From: Nocardia anaemiae NBRC 100462
Lineage (GTDB): Bacteria; Actinomycetota; Actinomycetes; Mycobacteriales; Mycobacteriaceae
Assembly (NCBI RefSeq): GCF_001612725.1
Contig: NZ_BDAZ01000008.1
Span: 186,001-250,000 of the forward strand
Length of the DNA stretch: 64,000 nucleotides
Reading direction: 5' to 3'
The notes under the pieces are model-generated. The model made no database searches, was not told the origin of the DNA, and worked only from the letters and a program-made list of their open reading frames with translations. This document shows, piece after piece, positions 17,430 to 25,092 of the stretch; position 1 is the stretch's first letter, and each line of letters starts with the position of its first letter. The position numbers and the translations under genes are program-made.

Positions 17430-17564
17430 AGCCTTGCCCGATCGCGGACGAGGGCCGGTAGGTGTCGAGAATCGATCGGTTCTTGGACACCTGGTCGTCC
17501 GGGCCGGAAGTCGCAGGGCCTCAACAATTTTGTGGTGTCCAGGAAACGTGTCGACCGGGAGCGC

Positions 17565-17891
17565 TTACCATCCCCGGCCAACGATCGCTCCATCTTCGAC
17601 AACTGTGTCTGCATCGGGAGTGCTCTGGATGTGACCGCGGATCGTGCCTGAAACGATTAGCCGACCTTCGTTCTTGACGTTTCCCATACATGTCCCACGC
17701 AACGAGACAGTCCCGCCGGGGAGCACGTGGATGCCTTGGACCATCCCCGAAACGGTTGCTTGTGCACCCTCCTCGACGATGAGCGACCCGGTCACCATTC
17801 CAGAGAGGTTGAGATGTGCTCCCTGAATGACACGGACATCCCCTGTTGTCTTCGACGACTCAATAGTGCTCTTCGAAACAATCCTCGCCAT
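17565..17891 (-). CDS. Bactofilin-like polymer-forming protein
   Basis: A 108-residue protein made almost wholly of short beta-helix repeats: GDVRVIQGAHLNLSGMVTGS, LIVEEGAQATVSGMV, HVLPGGTVSLRGTCMGN, RLIVSGTIRGHI, ending TVVEDGAIVG. The six-residue periodicity with GxVxGxV units is the signature of bactofilins/DUF583, which polymerise into filaments. It lacks the proline-rich tails of cytoskeletal bactofilins. Similar short proteins occur as mobile cargo in actinobacteria, where function is unknown. It is the only minus-strand gene in the central part of the island. Confidence 0.7.
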   Translation of the reverse strand: MARIVSKSTIESSKTTGDVRVIQGAHLNLSGMVTGSLIVEEGAQATVSGMVQGIHVLPGGTVSLRGTCMGNVKNEGRLIVSGTIRGHIQSTPDADTVVEDGAIVGRGW

Positions 17892-18111
17892 CAGAACACC
17901 GTATCCGTGACGTGACGTAGGAGAGCTCAAATTTCTGTCATGCGCTGCGGTGGGCGGGGACAGCTCCAGCGGAGGAGTCCACCGACCGACTGTTGCCATA
18001 TAACTACGGTTATCGGGCAAGATCACCTAGGATCGCGAGAGACGATCTGCGCGAACGCCTTCCGGCACGCAGCGTTCGGTTCCTGGTTATCGGGCAACTT
18101 CGAGGACGGCG

Positions 18112-19041
18112 ATGGCGACCGGCACGATCGAGACCTCCAGTGAGCCAGAGGCATACCTGCCGCTTTCGGTACACATCGAGGACTCCTCACCGATCTGGCC
18201 GACGCGAACAAACCAGCAAACACGATCCGCGCCTACCGCGGGGATCTACTCGCCTTCGCCGAGCACTACGACGGCGACCTGGCGACGATAGGAGTCGAGC
18301 CGGTGCGGGCGTTCCTGTCCGAGATCGCCAGCCAGGCCCCGGCCACCCGCAAACGCAAACGCGCCGCCGTCGCGGCGTTCTGCCGGTGGGCGGTTCGCCA
18401 CGATCGGCTCGTGGCGAACCCGATGGACAAGGTGGAGACCGTCTTCGTGCCCAAGACGCTGCCGCGCCCGGCGCCGACGGCCGATATCTACCGAATACTG
18501 GACGCGATCTGCGCGCGGCGACCACGCAAGGACCTCCCGGTCGATGTGCTGCGGGATCGGGCGCTGTTCGAGACCGCCTACATCTGCGGGATGCGCGCGT
18601 CGGAGGCGTGCGGGGTTGTACGTGGAGGACTTCGACCTCGCCCTCGACGACGAACACGTGCGCGTACACGGCAAGGGCGGCAGCGTGCGCTCCGTGCTGC
18701 TGGATGACCGCAACTACGTCGCTTTGGTCCGGCTCTACCTGTCCCGCACCGGCTACACCGCCGGACCGATGTTCCGCGCCAGCATCAACGGCACCGGCGG
18801 CCCGCTCTCGTACTCCGCCGCACATCACCGGTGGCAGAAGTACTGCGCCGCAGCAGGAGTCGAGCTCGACATCCACCATTTGCGCCACTCCCACGCGACC
18901 GAGCTGATCAACGCGGGCGTCTCCATCGAGGTGGTGCGCAAGCGCCTCGGGCACGCCTCCACCGAAACGACCCAGATTTACACCCTGCTGGCGGACAAGG
19001 TCGCCGACGCCGAGATCCGAGCTGCCCGTCGCCGCCGATGA
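18112..19041 (+). pseudogene. Tyrosine recombinase (XerD-like integrase), two frameshifts
   Basis: The start is ATG at 18112 with GAGG six bases ahead. The first frame gives a short N-terminus; about 18180 the homology shifts frame (LTDLADANKPANTIRAYRGD, core-binding domain). Near 18612-18615 it shifts back at a GGGG run: the frame reading up to RASEACG continues as LYVEDFDLALDDE only if one G is removed. The catalytic domain is otherwise complete: Arg in GMRASEAC, HHLRHSHATE, GHASTETTQIYTLL with His and Tyr. Reading straight through meets a stop near 18288. A one-base loss followed by a one-base gain explains everything. Confidence 0.85.
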
Positions 19042-19167
19042 ATGCAGTACAGCACGCGCTGAACCCGGCTGACGCCTGGCGAAATAGTTTCCGGAATGAG
19101 TTCACGCGCAGCGGTTTCCGTGGCTCTATACAGAGACAGCTTGACTCACCCGACGAGAAAGACCGCC

Positions 19168-19401
19168 ATGCCCTCCATCGTCGTCGCAATGGCCACCACC
19201 CTAGGAATTCATGGAGTTGCCCTGTGCGGGCTGTGGTTACGCCTACGGTGGCGGGCAGAACAGCAGCGGGGGCGCCGCCGGTATGTCGTCGCTCTGGCAC
19301 GGGCCCTGCCCAATGGCAGCCGAGTAGACGATACGGACGCCGATGGTCAGCGCACACGGCTCACCATCGGTCCAGATCAGGAAACAGCAGCTCATGACTG
19401 A
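19168..19401 (+). CDS. Small membrane protein, first gene of a coupled sigma-factor operon
   Basis: A 77-residue protein starting MPSIVVAMATTLGIHGVALC, a single predicted transmembrane helix, followed by an Arg-rich juxtamembrane stretch (LRLRWRAEQQRGRRRYVVAL) and a polar tail. Its stop overlaps the sigma-factor start by eight bases (19394-19401), so translation should be coupled. A membrane-bound partner of the sigma factor is a reasonable hypothesis but there is no recognisable anti-sigma motif. GAGAAAG lies ahead of the ATG. Confidence 0.6.
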   Translation: MPSIVVAMATTLGIHGVALCGLWLRLRWRAEQQRGRRRYVVALARALPNGSRVDDTDADGQRTRLTIGPDQETAAHD

Positions 19402-19951
19402 CGAACAAGACCATCCGGCTGGCGAGCTGTATCCGGTCACATTCCCCGGCGGGGTCGGCTACCAAGCAACCCATCTCGCCGCCTTCAGTGCGTTCTACCG
19501 ACAGTTCATACCGACCCTGATCGGGTTCTTGATGTGGCAGGGCGCCACCCTCTCGGACGCGGCGGAAATCGCCCAAGAAACCATGACGCGGGTCTGGCAG
19601 CAATGGCCTGAGATCCAACACCCCCAAGCGTGGGCACGAAAAGTCGCGGGCAGGGCCCTCGTGCGCCGTGTAGCCAGCACCACCGAATATCCCGTCGCCG
19701 ACGTCCCGGAACGGTCGGCGCTGCTGCCGCCGAATATGGACATAGCCGCTTGGGAGCAGCGCCACGACATTCTGACCGCTCTGCGCGAGCTGCCACCACG
19801 TCAGCGACAAGTGCTGATATGGACCCTTGACGATTACACCCCCACCGAGATCGCCAACATGCTCCAGATAACCCCCGAAGCAGTTCGTTCCAATCTGTTC
19901 AAGGCCCGCCGCAAGATTTCCCTTCAGCTGAGTCCAGGTGAAGAACCATGA
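19394..19951 (+). CDS. RNA polymerase sigma factor, ECF-like (sigma-70 family)
   Basis: A 185-residue protein with only regions 2 and 4. Region 2 runs from about 28 to 90 (FSAFYRQFIPTLIGFLMWQG, then DAAEIAQETMTRVWQQWPEI and PQAWARKVAGRALVRR). Region 4 runs from about 130 (LRELPPRQRQVLIWTLDDYT, PTEIANMLQITPEAVRSNLF, KARRKISLQL). It overlaps the small membrane protein upstream by eight bases and the 310-residue gene downstream by four (ATGA at 19948). The arrangement suggests a dedicated sigma factor for island functions or a signalling trio; its target promoter is unknown. Confidence 0.85.
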   Translation: MTDEQDHPAGELYPVTFPGGVGYQATHLAAFSAFYRQFIPTLIGFLMWQGATLSDAAEIAQETMTRVWQQWPEIQHPQAWARKVAGRALVRRVASTTEYPVADVPERSALLPPNMDIAAWEQRHDILTALRELPPRQRQVLIWTLDDYTPTEIANMLQITPEAVRSNLFKARRKISLQLSPGEEP

Positions 19952-20880
19952 CCGATCGACTTCCCGAGCACACTCTCGAATGGCAACTATTCGAGCGCTG
20001 GGCGATGCTGCGCGCCGACCTTGCCGCCACACTTGATATCAACGCTGGCTTGCGCGAGGTTCTGATCCCTGAGCAGCACCACACACTGATCGCCGATCTC
20101 GCCGCGGGACTGGACATCGAATCCGGGCTCGCCGCCATCGTCCCCGAAGCTCGTCCTCGGCTGCCGATTCGGCCCATACCCGAACGATATGACCCCACCA
20201 CGAGCAGCATGGTCGACGACCTCAAGCTGCTCCCGCTCCACACCCGATGGATTCTGCGCAGCAACATGCTGTCCAAAGGACTTGAGCCAGCCTTCACGAT
20301 GGCGGTCAGCATGGCCAGGGTGTGCGCGCCCGTCAAACCGCCCGGGGAGGGCGTGATGACCTCAGATGTCAAATACTGGGTTACCTGGCTCGATACGTAT
20401 GTATCTGTCTTCGAGGCGTTGCTGGATAAGGTCGCGGGTTCGGCAAATATGGGTATAGACCTGCTCAAAACCCATGCCGAAGGGGCTCCGCAGCAGGTTG
20501 TGGACAAATTGACCGACGAGTGGATAGACCTGATCCAGGCTGCAGCGGAGCCCAATGATGAAATCGTCAGGCTTCAGAAGAAATTTGAGCGCGGCGCGCT
20601 GGGCCCTCACGAGCTCCAGCACTTCGTCGCTGTCCGCTTGAATGGGGCGATCGTCCAGTTGGTTCAGGCCATAAACGAAACTATCTACGCCCTTAACGAT
20701 TTCGTCGGCGACGACTTCCGCGCGTCCAATGGTCTAGAAAAGATCCACCTCGATGGTTTGCGCTGGTCGCTGGAAACCAGCTTTCCACCCGACTGGCAGG
20801 AAGAGATCGATCGGGATTCTGTCCCGATCGGCGACGGGGTATTCGAAGTCCAGCAAGGAAACACCCGCACTCTAGTGTGA
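19948..20880 (+). CDS. Helical protein with N-terminal repeat motif, coupled to the sigma factor
   Basis: A 310-residue protein with no recognised family. The N-terminus has two related 13-residue segments, LDINAGLREVLIP (about 29-41) and LDIESGLAAIVPE (about 54-66), each after a DLAA motif; such short repeats resemble the small adaptor-like modules at the start of actinobacterial signalling effectors. The rest is mostly amphipathic helix, including VKYWVTWLDTYVSVFEALLD and HELQHFVAVRLNGAIVQLVQ. There are no membrane segments. Translation is coupled to the sigma factor (ATGA). An effector or regulator of the sigma factor is the best guess. Confidence 0.6.
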   Translation: MTDRLPEHTLEWQLFERWAMLRADLAATLDINAGLREVLIPEQHHTLIADLAAGLDIESGLAAIVPEARPRLPIRPIPERYDPTTSSMVDDLKLLPLHTRWILRSNMLSKGLEPAFTMAVSMARVCAPVKPPGEGVMTSDVKYWVTWLDTYVSVFEALLDKVAGSANMGIDLLKTHAEGAPQQVVDKLTDEWIDLIQAAAEPNDEIVRLQKKFERGALGPHELQHFVAVRLNGAIVQLVQAINETIYALNDFVGDDFRASNGLEKIHLDGLRWSLETSFPPDWQEEIDRDSVPIGDGVFEVQQGNTRTLV

Positions 20881-21070
20881 ACAGCCCGAATGGGGAGGTT
20901 CCGCAGAAGATCGCGGAGGCCGCGAGCGGAAAGTGGGGGTTATCGGAGGCCAGAAACCCTCTACAAATATGTGCCCGAACTCCGCAGCGGCGGCCGGGTG
21001 GCCATCGAGAACTGACCACACTCGCGCGCGTCTGGCCCTTCGAGGACCAGCTCCTACGTAATTTGAGCTC

Positions 21071-21757
21071 ATGGAAGACGAGACCTCTACGCCGAGGACT
21101 TCTCAGGAGTCCGCCGGTCCGGCTGAACCTTCGGTGCCAGCGTCCTCGTTCGACTTGGCAGCACTTCAACGCGATCTGCGGATCGCGACACGGAACGGAC
21201 GATACGCGCTGGTCACCGCAGTCGCTGCAGCTGTGATTTCAGCTGGGATATCAGCGTGGGCATCCACCAGTGTCAGCAGCACGCAGCTGGACAGACAGGA
21301 GCACTTCGCCGCAGCGCAGGCGGTACGCACAGATCGTCGTGAGGTGTATGTGGAGTATGCGACTTCTGCCATCAACCTCAGCGCCCAGCTGCAGCGGATC
21401 AGGGCCACGTTGGGCGCCCATCCACCCGACCGTGCCACTATCACAGCGGAAATGAACAAACTTCAGGAACCTCTGCAAGCGCATATGCGCGCGGAAGTTG
21501 CGATGCGGATCGTGGGCAGCGAGGTGGGCCCCTCCCTAGAGCGCCGGGACCGCGCGATAACAGATTTGATGGTTGCACCCGACTCCTCCTTGGAGGTGGT
21601 CCGAAGCCACCTCGATCGTCAACCGGGCGCACTCACAGACGACGACGAGTGGCGCTGGGTCGCGACGGCGGGACTCACGGCGATCGAGAAGTTCCTGAAA
21701 GACACCAGCATCGACGAGATCGCTGAACGGGCGCGGGCAGACCTGGGATCTGGATGA
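21071..21757 (+). CDS. Membrane-anchored protein, member 1 of a paralogous pair
   Basis: A 228-residue protein: a polar N-terminal 45 residues, a transmembrane helix (ALVTAVAAAVISAGISAWAS), then a long helical domain. The segment RTDRREVYVEYATSAINLSA, followed by RIRATLGAHP, corresponds position by position to DEKRLTAYTEYAHAVKK and RIAAHQGMHP in the gene at 22063, so the two are paralogues. This family of one-helix anchored proteins is common in actinobacteria and uncharacterised. An anchored coiled or helical scaffold is likely; no catalytic motif is visible. Confidence 0.65.
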   Translation: MEDETSTPRTSQESAGPAEPSVPASSFDLAALQRDLRIATRNGRYALVTAVAAAVISAGISAWASTSVSSTQLDRQEHFAAAQAVRTDRREVYVEYATSAINLSAQLQRIRATLGAHPPDRATITAEMNKLQEPLQAHMRAEVAMRIVGSEVGPSLERRDRAITDLMVAPDSSLEVVRSHLDRQPGALTDDDEWRWVATAGLTAIEKFLKDTSIDEIAERARADLGSG

Positions 21758-22062
21758 TTCGATGACGACGACGCGGTGAAGGCGTGGGCCGGATCCGTCG
21801 GCCTACCGCGACAACTGCGAACGGAGCAGACCGACGTCACTGACCCAACCGCCGACCTACGGTGACGTCATATCCGTTGTTTTCGCGCGAGTTATACCGG
21901 AACCCCAACCCCTGCCCGGAAACGATGTGGCTGGTTCCGGATCAGCTGTACCCAAAGGTGGTGCATGCGGAGATAATTCATCTGACAGGCCTGGAAACTG
22001 CCGCGTGGGGGAGAATGACATGCGCCACCGACCACGCATCGTCGCCGTCGGGATGGTTCGAG

Positions 22063-22668
22063 ATGACATCGTTGGTACAGCAACTCCCCGCCCTGATCGG
22101 AGTGCTGCTCGGGGTTGCGGCCACCTACTTTTCGACCTCGGCCGCTGAGCGAGCACGATGGCGCCGAACTCAGGCGATCCGATGGGACGAGAAGAGGCTC
22201 ACCGCCTACACCGAGTACGCCCACGCGGTGAAGAAAGTGATCGGTGTCTCAGTCCGGATCGCAGCACACCAGGGGATGCACCCCGACATTGACAAACTCC
22301 CCCTCGACGAAGGGTTGCTCGCCCTCGCCTCCGCGGAGGAGGAACGAGCGATGAAGTGGGAGTCGGTCCTGATGTTGGGAAGCGAAGACGCGGTCACCGC
22401 CGCCCGCAGTTGGCACGAGAGCGCCTTCTGTCTCCAGCTAATAGCAACCGGCAGAATCTCCGATGCGCCATGGGCGCAAGCAGTCGAAGCGGCAAGCCAA
22501 GCACGCCGCGGCTTCTATGAGGTCGTACGGAAAGACATCGGACTCGCTATCCGTGGTTCATCACAGAGCTACGAATGGCAACTAGCCCGGTTCCTCCAGA
22601 TCGCGAGCACGTCCGAGGAAACTGAGCGCCGCACGCCGGAAATCCAGCCACCTGCGCCGAATCGCTAG
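22063..22668 (+). CDS. Membrane-anchored protein, member 2 of a paralogous pair
   Basis: A 201-residue protein beginning MTSLVQQLPALIGVLLGVAA, a signal anchor, followed by an Arg-rich ERARWRRTQAIRWDEKR and a helical domain with AYTEYAHAVKKVIGVSVRIA, ASAEEERAMKWESVLMLGSE and ARSWHESAFCLQLIA. This pattern is recurrent in uncharacterised actinobacterial proteins. I chose the ATG at 22063; the frame stays open to 21862, but the preceding sequence is not protein-like. It is related to the gene at 21071 and probably a duplicate. Confidence 0.62.
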   Translation: MTSLVQQLPALIGVLLGVAATYFSTSAAERARWRRTQAIRWDEKRLTAYTEYAHAVKKVIGVSVRIAAHQGMHPDIDKLPLDEGLLALASAEEERAMKWESVLMLGSEDAVTAARSWHESAFCLQLIATGRISDAPWAQAVEAASQARRGFYEVVRKDIGLAIRGSSQSYEWQLARFLQIASTSEETERRTPEIQPPAPNR

Positions 22669-22685
22669 CTGGACCGGATATCCGG

Positions 22686-22726
22686 ACCACGTCGACGCCT
22701 AGCCCGGCAGCCTGTTCGACCAGACC
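22686..22726 (-). repeat. Inverted 41-bp fragment of the small recombinase-like gene
   Basis: Read on the minus strand this matches 14989-15029 at 38 of 41 positions and would encode GLVEQAAGLGVDVV. It is a remnant of a second element-type recombinase-like gene with no start or continuing homology, which shows that the island is a mosaic. Confidence 0.75.
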
Positions 22727-22871
22727 GCGAGTGCGCTGCGCGGACTCAGGATGGGTCGGGTCCGCCACGTCGTGGGCTTCGCATTGTGTTTCAGCGTGCT
22801 GGCAGCTGGGCTCCGGTGTTCTGGAGTGCCTTGAGACGGGCGAAGAGGGCACCTGTATTTCTAGCGATGGA

Positions 22872-23363
22872 TCACAACCACCCGGCCCGTGCAGGCACCG
22901 CGCGGCCGTCGCGAGTATGCACAACCACGTGCGGCTTCTCGCCGTCACGCACCGGCACCACCGCGAACACGAGCCCGTCAGCGCCTACCGGAACATCAGC
23001 CCGGCCCAGCTCCGAGACGACAGAGACCGTCACCGCATCCTCGGCCGCCGTACCGGACAGCGCATACCAGCGTCTACCGCTGGCCGAGCTGCCCCCCGAC
23101 CGTGACGACGGCGACAGCGGCCAGTGATCCACAGTCTCAGCCGCGCGAGTGGCGGACACCCTCGCGGTGCCACACAGGAAATCCGGCGCAACCCAGCTTC
23201 CCTCACTGTGATCCATGAACACCACGTAGCGAGCCATCTGGGCGTCCACGAGCACCGCGACCGCATCACCGAGCACCACCGCCCCGACCGCCGACGCAGG
23301 CGCATCATGTTCAGAGACGCGCCTGACAGCAACATCGACCGCTGGATGCGTGAGCGCATCCAT
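22872..23363 (-). CDS. Hypothetical protein, island cargo
   Basis: A 163-residue protein with a strong AAGGAG ribosome-binding site six bases ahead of the ATG. The sequence is Val/Ala-rich with alternating beta-strand character: VGAVVLGDAVAVLVDAQMAR, YVVFMDHSEGSWVAPDFLCG and, near the end, GLVFAVVPVRDGEKPHVVVH. No signal peptide or membrane helix is visible. It looks like a small beta-sandwich protein. No family recognised. It is separated from the DUF4352 gene by a terminator, so it is a separate transcription unit. Confidence 0.6.
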   Translation of the reverse strand: MDALTHPAVDVAVRRVSEHDAPASAVGAVVLGDAVAVLVDAQMARYVVFMDHSEGSWVAPDFLCGTARVSATRAAETVDHWPLSPSSRSGGSSASGRRWYALSGTAAEDAVTVSVVSELGRADVPVGADGLVFAVVPVRDGEKPHVVVHTRDGRAVPARAGWL

Positions 23364-23407
23364 GACGCTCTCCTTTCGTCCAAGACTTCCAAGGATATGA
23401 GAAGTCG

Positions 23408-23444
23408 AAAAAAGGCCCCGGAGAGCCGATCTCTCCAGGGCCTT
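23408..23444 (-). terminator. Intrinsic terminator of the DUF4352 gene
   Basis: On the minus strand a 14-bp stem (one mismatch; arms 23412-23425 and 23431-23444) with a 5-base loop is followed by a run of six T. It lies directly behind the stop at 23454 and is the clearest factor-independent terminator in the window. Confidence 0.88.
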
Positions 23445-23453
23445 CGAGGGTTC

Positions 23454-24083
23454 CTACTTCAGCGACGCCTTCGCCCCACCGGAGAACGCCGAATCGTGGA
23501 ACTCGATGGTGGCCGGTACCGCGTCCACCGGGACGTCGAACGCGATCGTCACCTCAATCTTGTTGCCAGGGTTGATGTCCGTCCCGATCACACTGTGATC
23601 GTTGACGTTGATTTCCGCCGCCGTGTCGTTGGTGAACTGGCGTCCCTGCGTATCGAACAGCTTCTGGTTGCTTCCGAAGTACGACTGAGGTTTGTTCGAG
23701 GTGTTGGAGACCGTGACGTGTACCAGGATGTATTGGCCCTGCGCATCCTTCTTCAGGAACTGGTTCGTTCCGGCCGTCTTGACGCCGACCTCAACGTTGT
23801 TCACCACGAATCCGAACTTGCCGTCGCGAACCTCGGCACCCAGCGCTGCGGCGGACCCGCCGCCCTTCGCGTTCGCGGCCGACCCGTCCGACGCAGCCGA
23901 CGAGGCCGTGTCCTTCGACGAGTTAGCCGCAATCCCAACGATCCCGAAACACCCTCCGCACAACAGGACAATCGCGCCGATTACGATCCAAGGCCAGATT
24001 GCACGTTTCTTGGGTGGCTGCGGCGGGTATGGACCAGAAGGTGGGTACTGCCCGTAGGGCGGAGGCGGCGGTTGCATGGACAT
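23454..24083 (-). CDS. DUF4352 domain-containing membrane protein
   Basis: A 209-residue protein with a proline/tyrosine-rich cytoplasmic N-terminus (MSMQPPPPPYGQYPPSGPYP), a Lys-Arg then a transmembrane helix (AIWPWIVIGAIVLLCGGCFG), a Ser/Ala-rich linker, and a DUF4352 immunoglobulin-like domain: DGKFGFVVNNVEVGVKTAG, GQYILVHVTVSNTSNKPQSY, KLFDTQGRQFTND, IAFDVPVDAVPATIEFHDSA. Such proteins are displayed outside the membrane; their ligands are mostly unknown. The intrinsic terminator just downstream shows it is a monocistronic unit. Confidence 0.85.
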   Translation of the reverse strand: MSMQPPPPPYGQYPPSGPYPPQPPKKRAIWPWIVIGAIVLLCGGCFGIVGIAANSSKDTASSAASDGSAANAKGGGSAAALGAEVRDGKFGFVVNNVEVGVKTAGTNQFLKKDAQGQYILVHVTVSNTSNKPQSYFGSNQKLFDTQGRQFTNDTAAEINVNDHSVIGTDINPGNKIEVTIAFDVPVDAVPATIEFHDSAFSGGAKASLK

Positions 24084-24446
24084 CTATTTGTTCCCCTCAT
24101 TTGACGTGAACTGGCAACAATGCACCCAAACACTGCAAGTAGCAGCATGTTTGGGTCCCACGCAGCTGGACGACCGCGCAAGGATAGCGAGTAACTATCG
24201 ACTCAAAAGTGCCCTCCGTTACGAACCTGGAGAACGCGTAACCCCCGGAGAGTTGCCTCCGGGGTTACGTCGCCCGCGAGTTGAGTTCTAGAGCGCCGAA
24301 AGCGCAATATGGTCGCGCCGGAACTCGGCACTGACGACGGCGACGAGGTCTTCCCCTCATCGAGGACATCGCGAAAAACCGCATTCCATAGCGTTGTTCG
24401 CCAAGCCCGGCGGCATCGACTTCGATGGACCGCTGTGTCGTCTCGA
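24084..24446. other. Gene-poor right part of the island
   Basis: About 360 bases without a convincing gene. It must contain the promoter of the DUF4352 gene. A hairpin at 24238-24268 is the only clear structure. The open frame 24394-24675 on the plus strand is antisense to the serine-recombinase remnant and is not considered real. Confidence 0.55.
24238..24268. terminator. Hairpin, possible terminator
   Basis: GTAACCCC...CGGAG pairs with CTCCGG.GGTTAC with one bulged base and a six-base loop. No T-run. It lies downstream of the recombinase remnant on the minus strand and may have ended that gene's transcript. Confidence 0.45.
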
Positions 24447-24818
24447 TCAGGATGCCCGGTCGATCCTCAGCAACTCGAACGGCGATGATCTGCGGGAAAC
24501 CATCGCGACGACCGGTGCAAAACCGGGCTGGATCTTCAGCAGTGCCTCGATGACGGCGAAAGTGTCAGCGTCGATGATCGGGGACCACTTTCCCGTATGC
24601 ATGAGCTTTCACTCATACGTCATGAAGCCTGCGTTGCGCGGCTTTAGCAGCAACCGCCGAACATCCCGCGAGTGAAACTCCTTGCCTTCCCGGACAGTTC
24701 GTAGTCCGGCCTCGTTCCATTCGCGCACAATCTGCCGGAGGGGACACGCCCGGCAGAACACGATTTGCGGCGGAGTTGATCGCGGCGGCATCGTCTTCGA
24801 CGTGCGTGCCGCCATCCT
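24447..24818 (-). pseudogene. Large serine recombinase remnant at the right island boundary
   Basis: Read on the minus strand from the repeat boundary, the frame gives QIVREWNEAGLRTVREGKEF, then DVRRLLLKPRNAGFMTYE, a TGA stop (24609-24611), and in the same frame KLMHTGKWSPIIDADTFAVI, EALL. This order, helical 'IVREWN.AG', 'RRLL..PR.AG', 'G.W.PIID..TF', is the recombinase domain of large serine integrases. The catalytic N-terminal domain is missing: homology is cut off at the 274-bp repeat. A second stop at 24447 ends it. It is a dead remnant. Confidence 0.78.
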
Positions 24819-25068
24819 TCTGGTGATCATCGCGTCCAAGGCAGGCGCACCCGATAACCCGGACTGGTATCACAATCTGCTGGCCAATCCGAAGGTCACG
24901 CTGGAGATCGGCACCGAGACCATCGAGGCGACGGCAACCCCGATCACCGAGGGACCGGAACGCGATCGGCTCTACGCCGCGATGGTGCGGGTCATGCCGG
25001 GCTTCGCCGAATACGAAACCAAGACAGATCGGGTGATTCCCGTCGTCGCGCTGGAACCCAGCACCTAA
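24819..25068 (+). pseudogene. 5'-truncated F420-dependent reductase fragment
   Basis: The segment encodes the C-terminal 82 residues of the Ddn-like reductase (from VIIASKAGAPDNPDW to VVALEPST) with the stop codon intact but no start, because it begins at the island boundary. It differs from the intact gene at 12982-13395 by one residue (Asp for Asn in YETKT-x-R). The TAA at 25066-25068 overlaps the stop of the convergent MFS gene. Confidence 0.93.
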
Positions 25069-25092
25069 GCCACTGAGCGACGACCGGCCCAG
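24819..25092 (+). repeat. Right flanking direct repeat of the genomic island (274 bp)
   Basis: The second copy of 13146-13419, with one base difference. It includes the 3' end of the F420-reductase gene and, on the minus strand, the 3' end of the intact MFS gene. It ends at 25092, beyond which the sequences diverge. Confidence 0.95.

Larger units (their letters stand above)
13420..24818. mobile_element. Genomic island (~11.4 kb), degenerate integrative element
   Basis: The segment lies exactly between two direct 274-bp repeats and separates two genes (F420 reductase and MFS exporter) whose stop codons overlap in the reconstructed ancestor. Left-end genes (XRE/TPR regulator divergent from a small recombinase-like gene and a small membrane protein) resemble the regulatory end of actinomycete integrative elements. 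It carries a frameshifted tyrosine integrase and a truncated serine recombinase but no recognisable conjugation or replication gene, so it is probably immobile. Cargo genes are mostly unrecognised, with spacing and base composition more irregular than the flanks. Confidence 0.85.

Noticed and set aside
17993..18907. A 304-codon frame over the integrase
   Set aside because: Composition is Arg/Gly/Pro-rich and does not match any recombinase; the integrase motifs lie in the other two frames.
24394..24675. A plus-strand frame of 93 codons at the right end of the island
   Set aside because: It is antisense to the serine-recombinase remnant, which shows clear family motifs on the minus strand.
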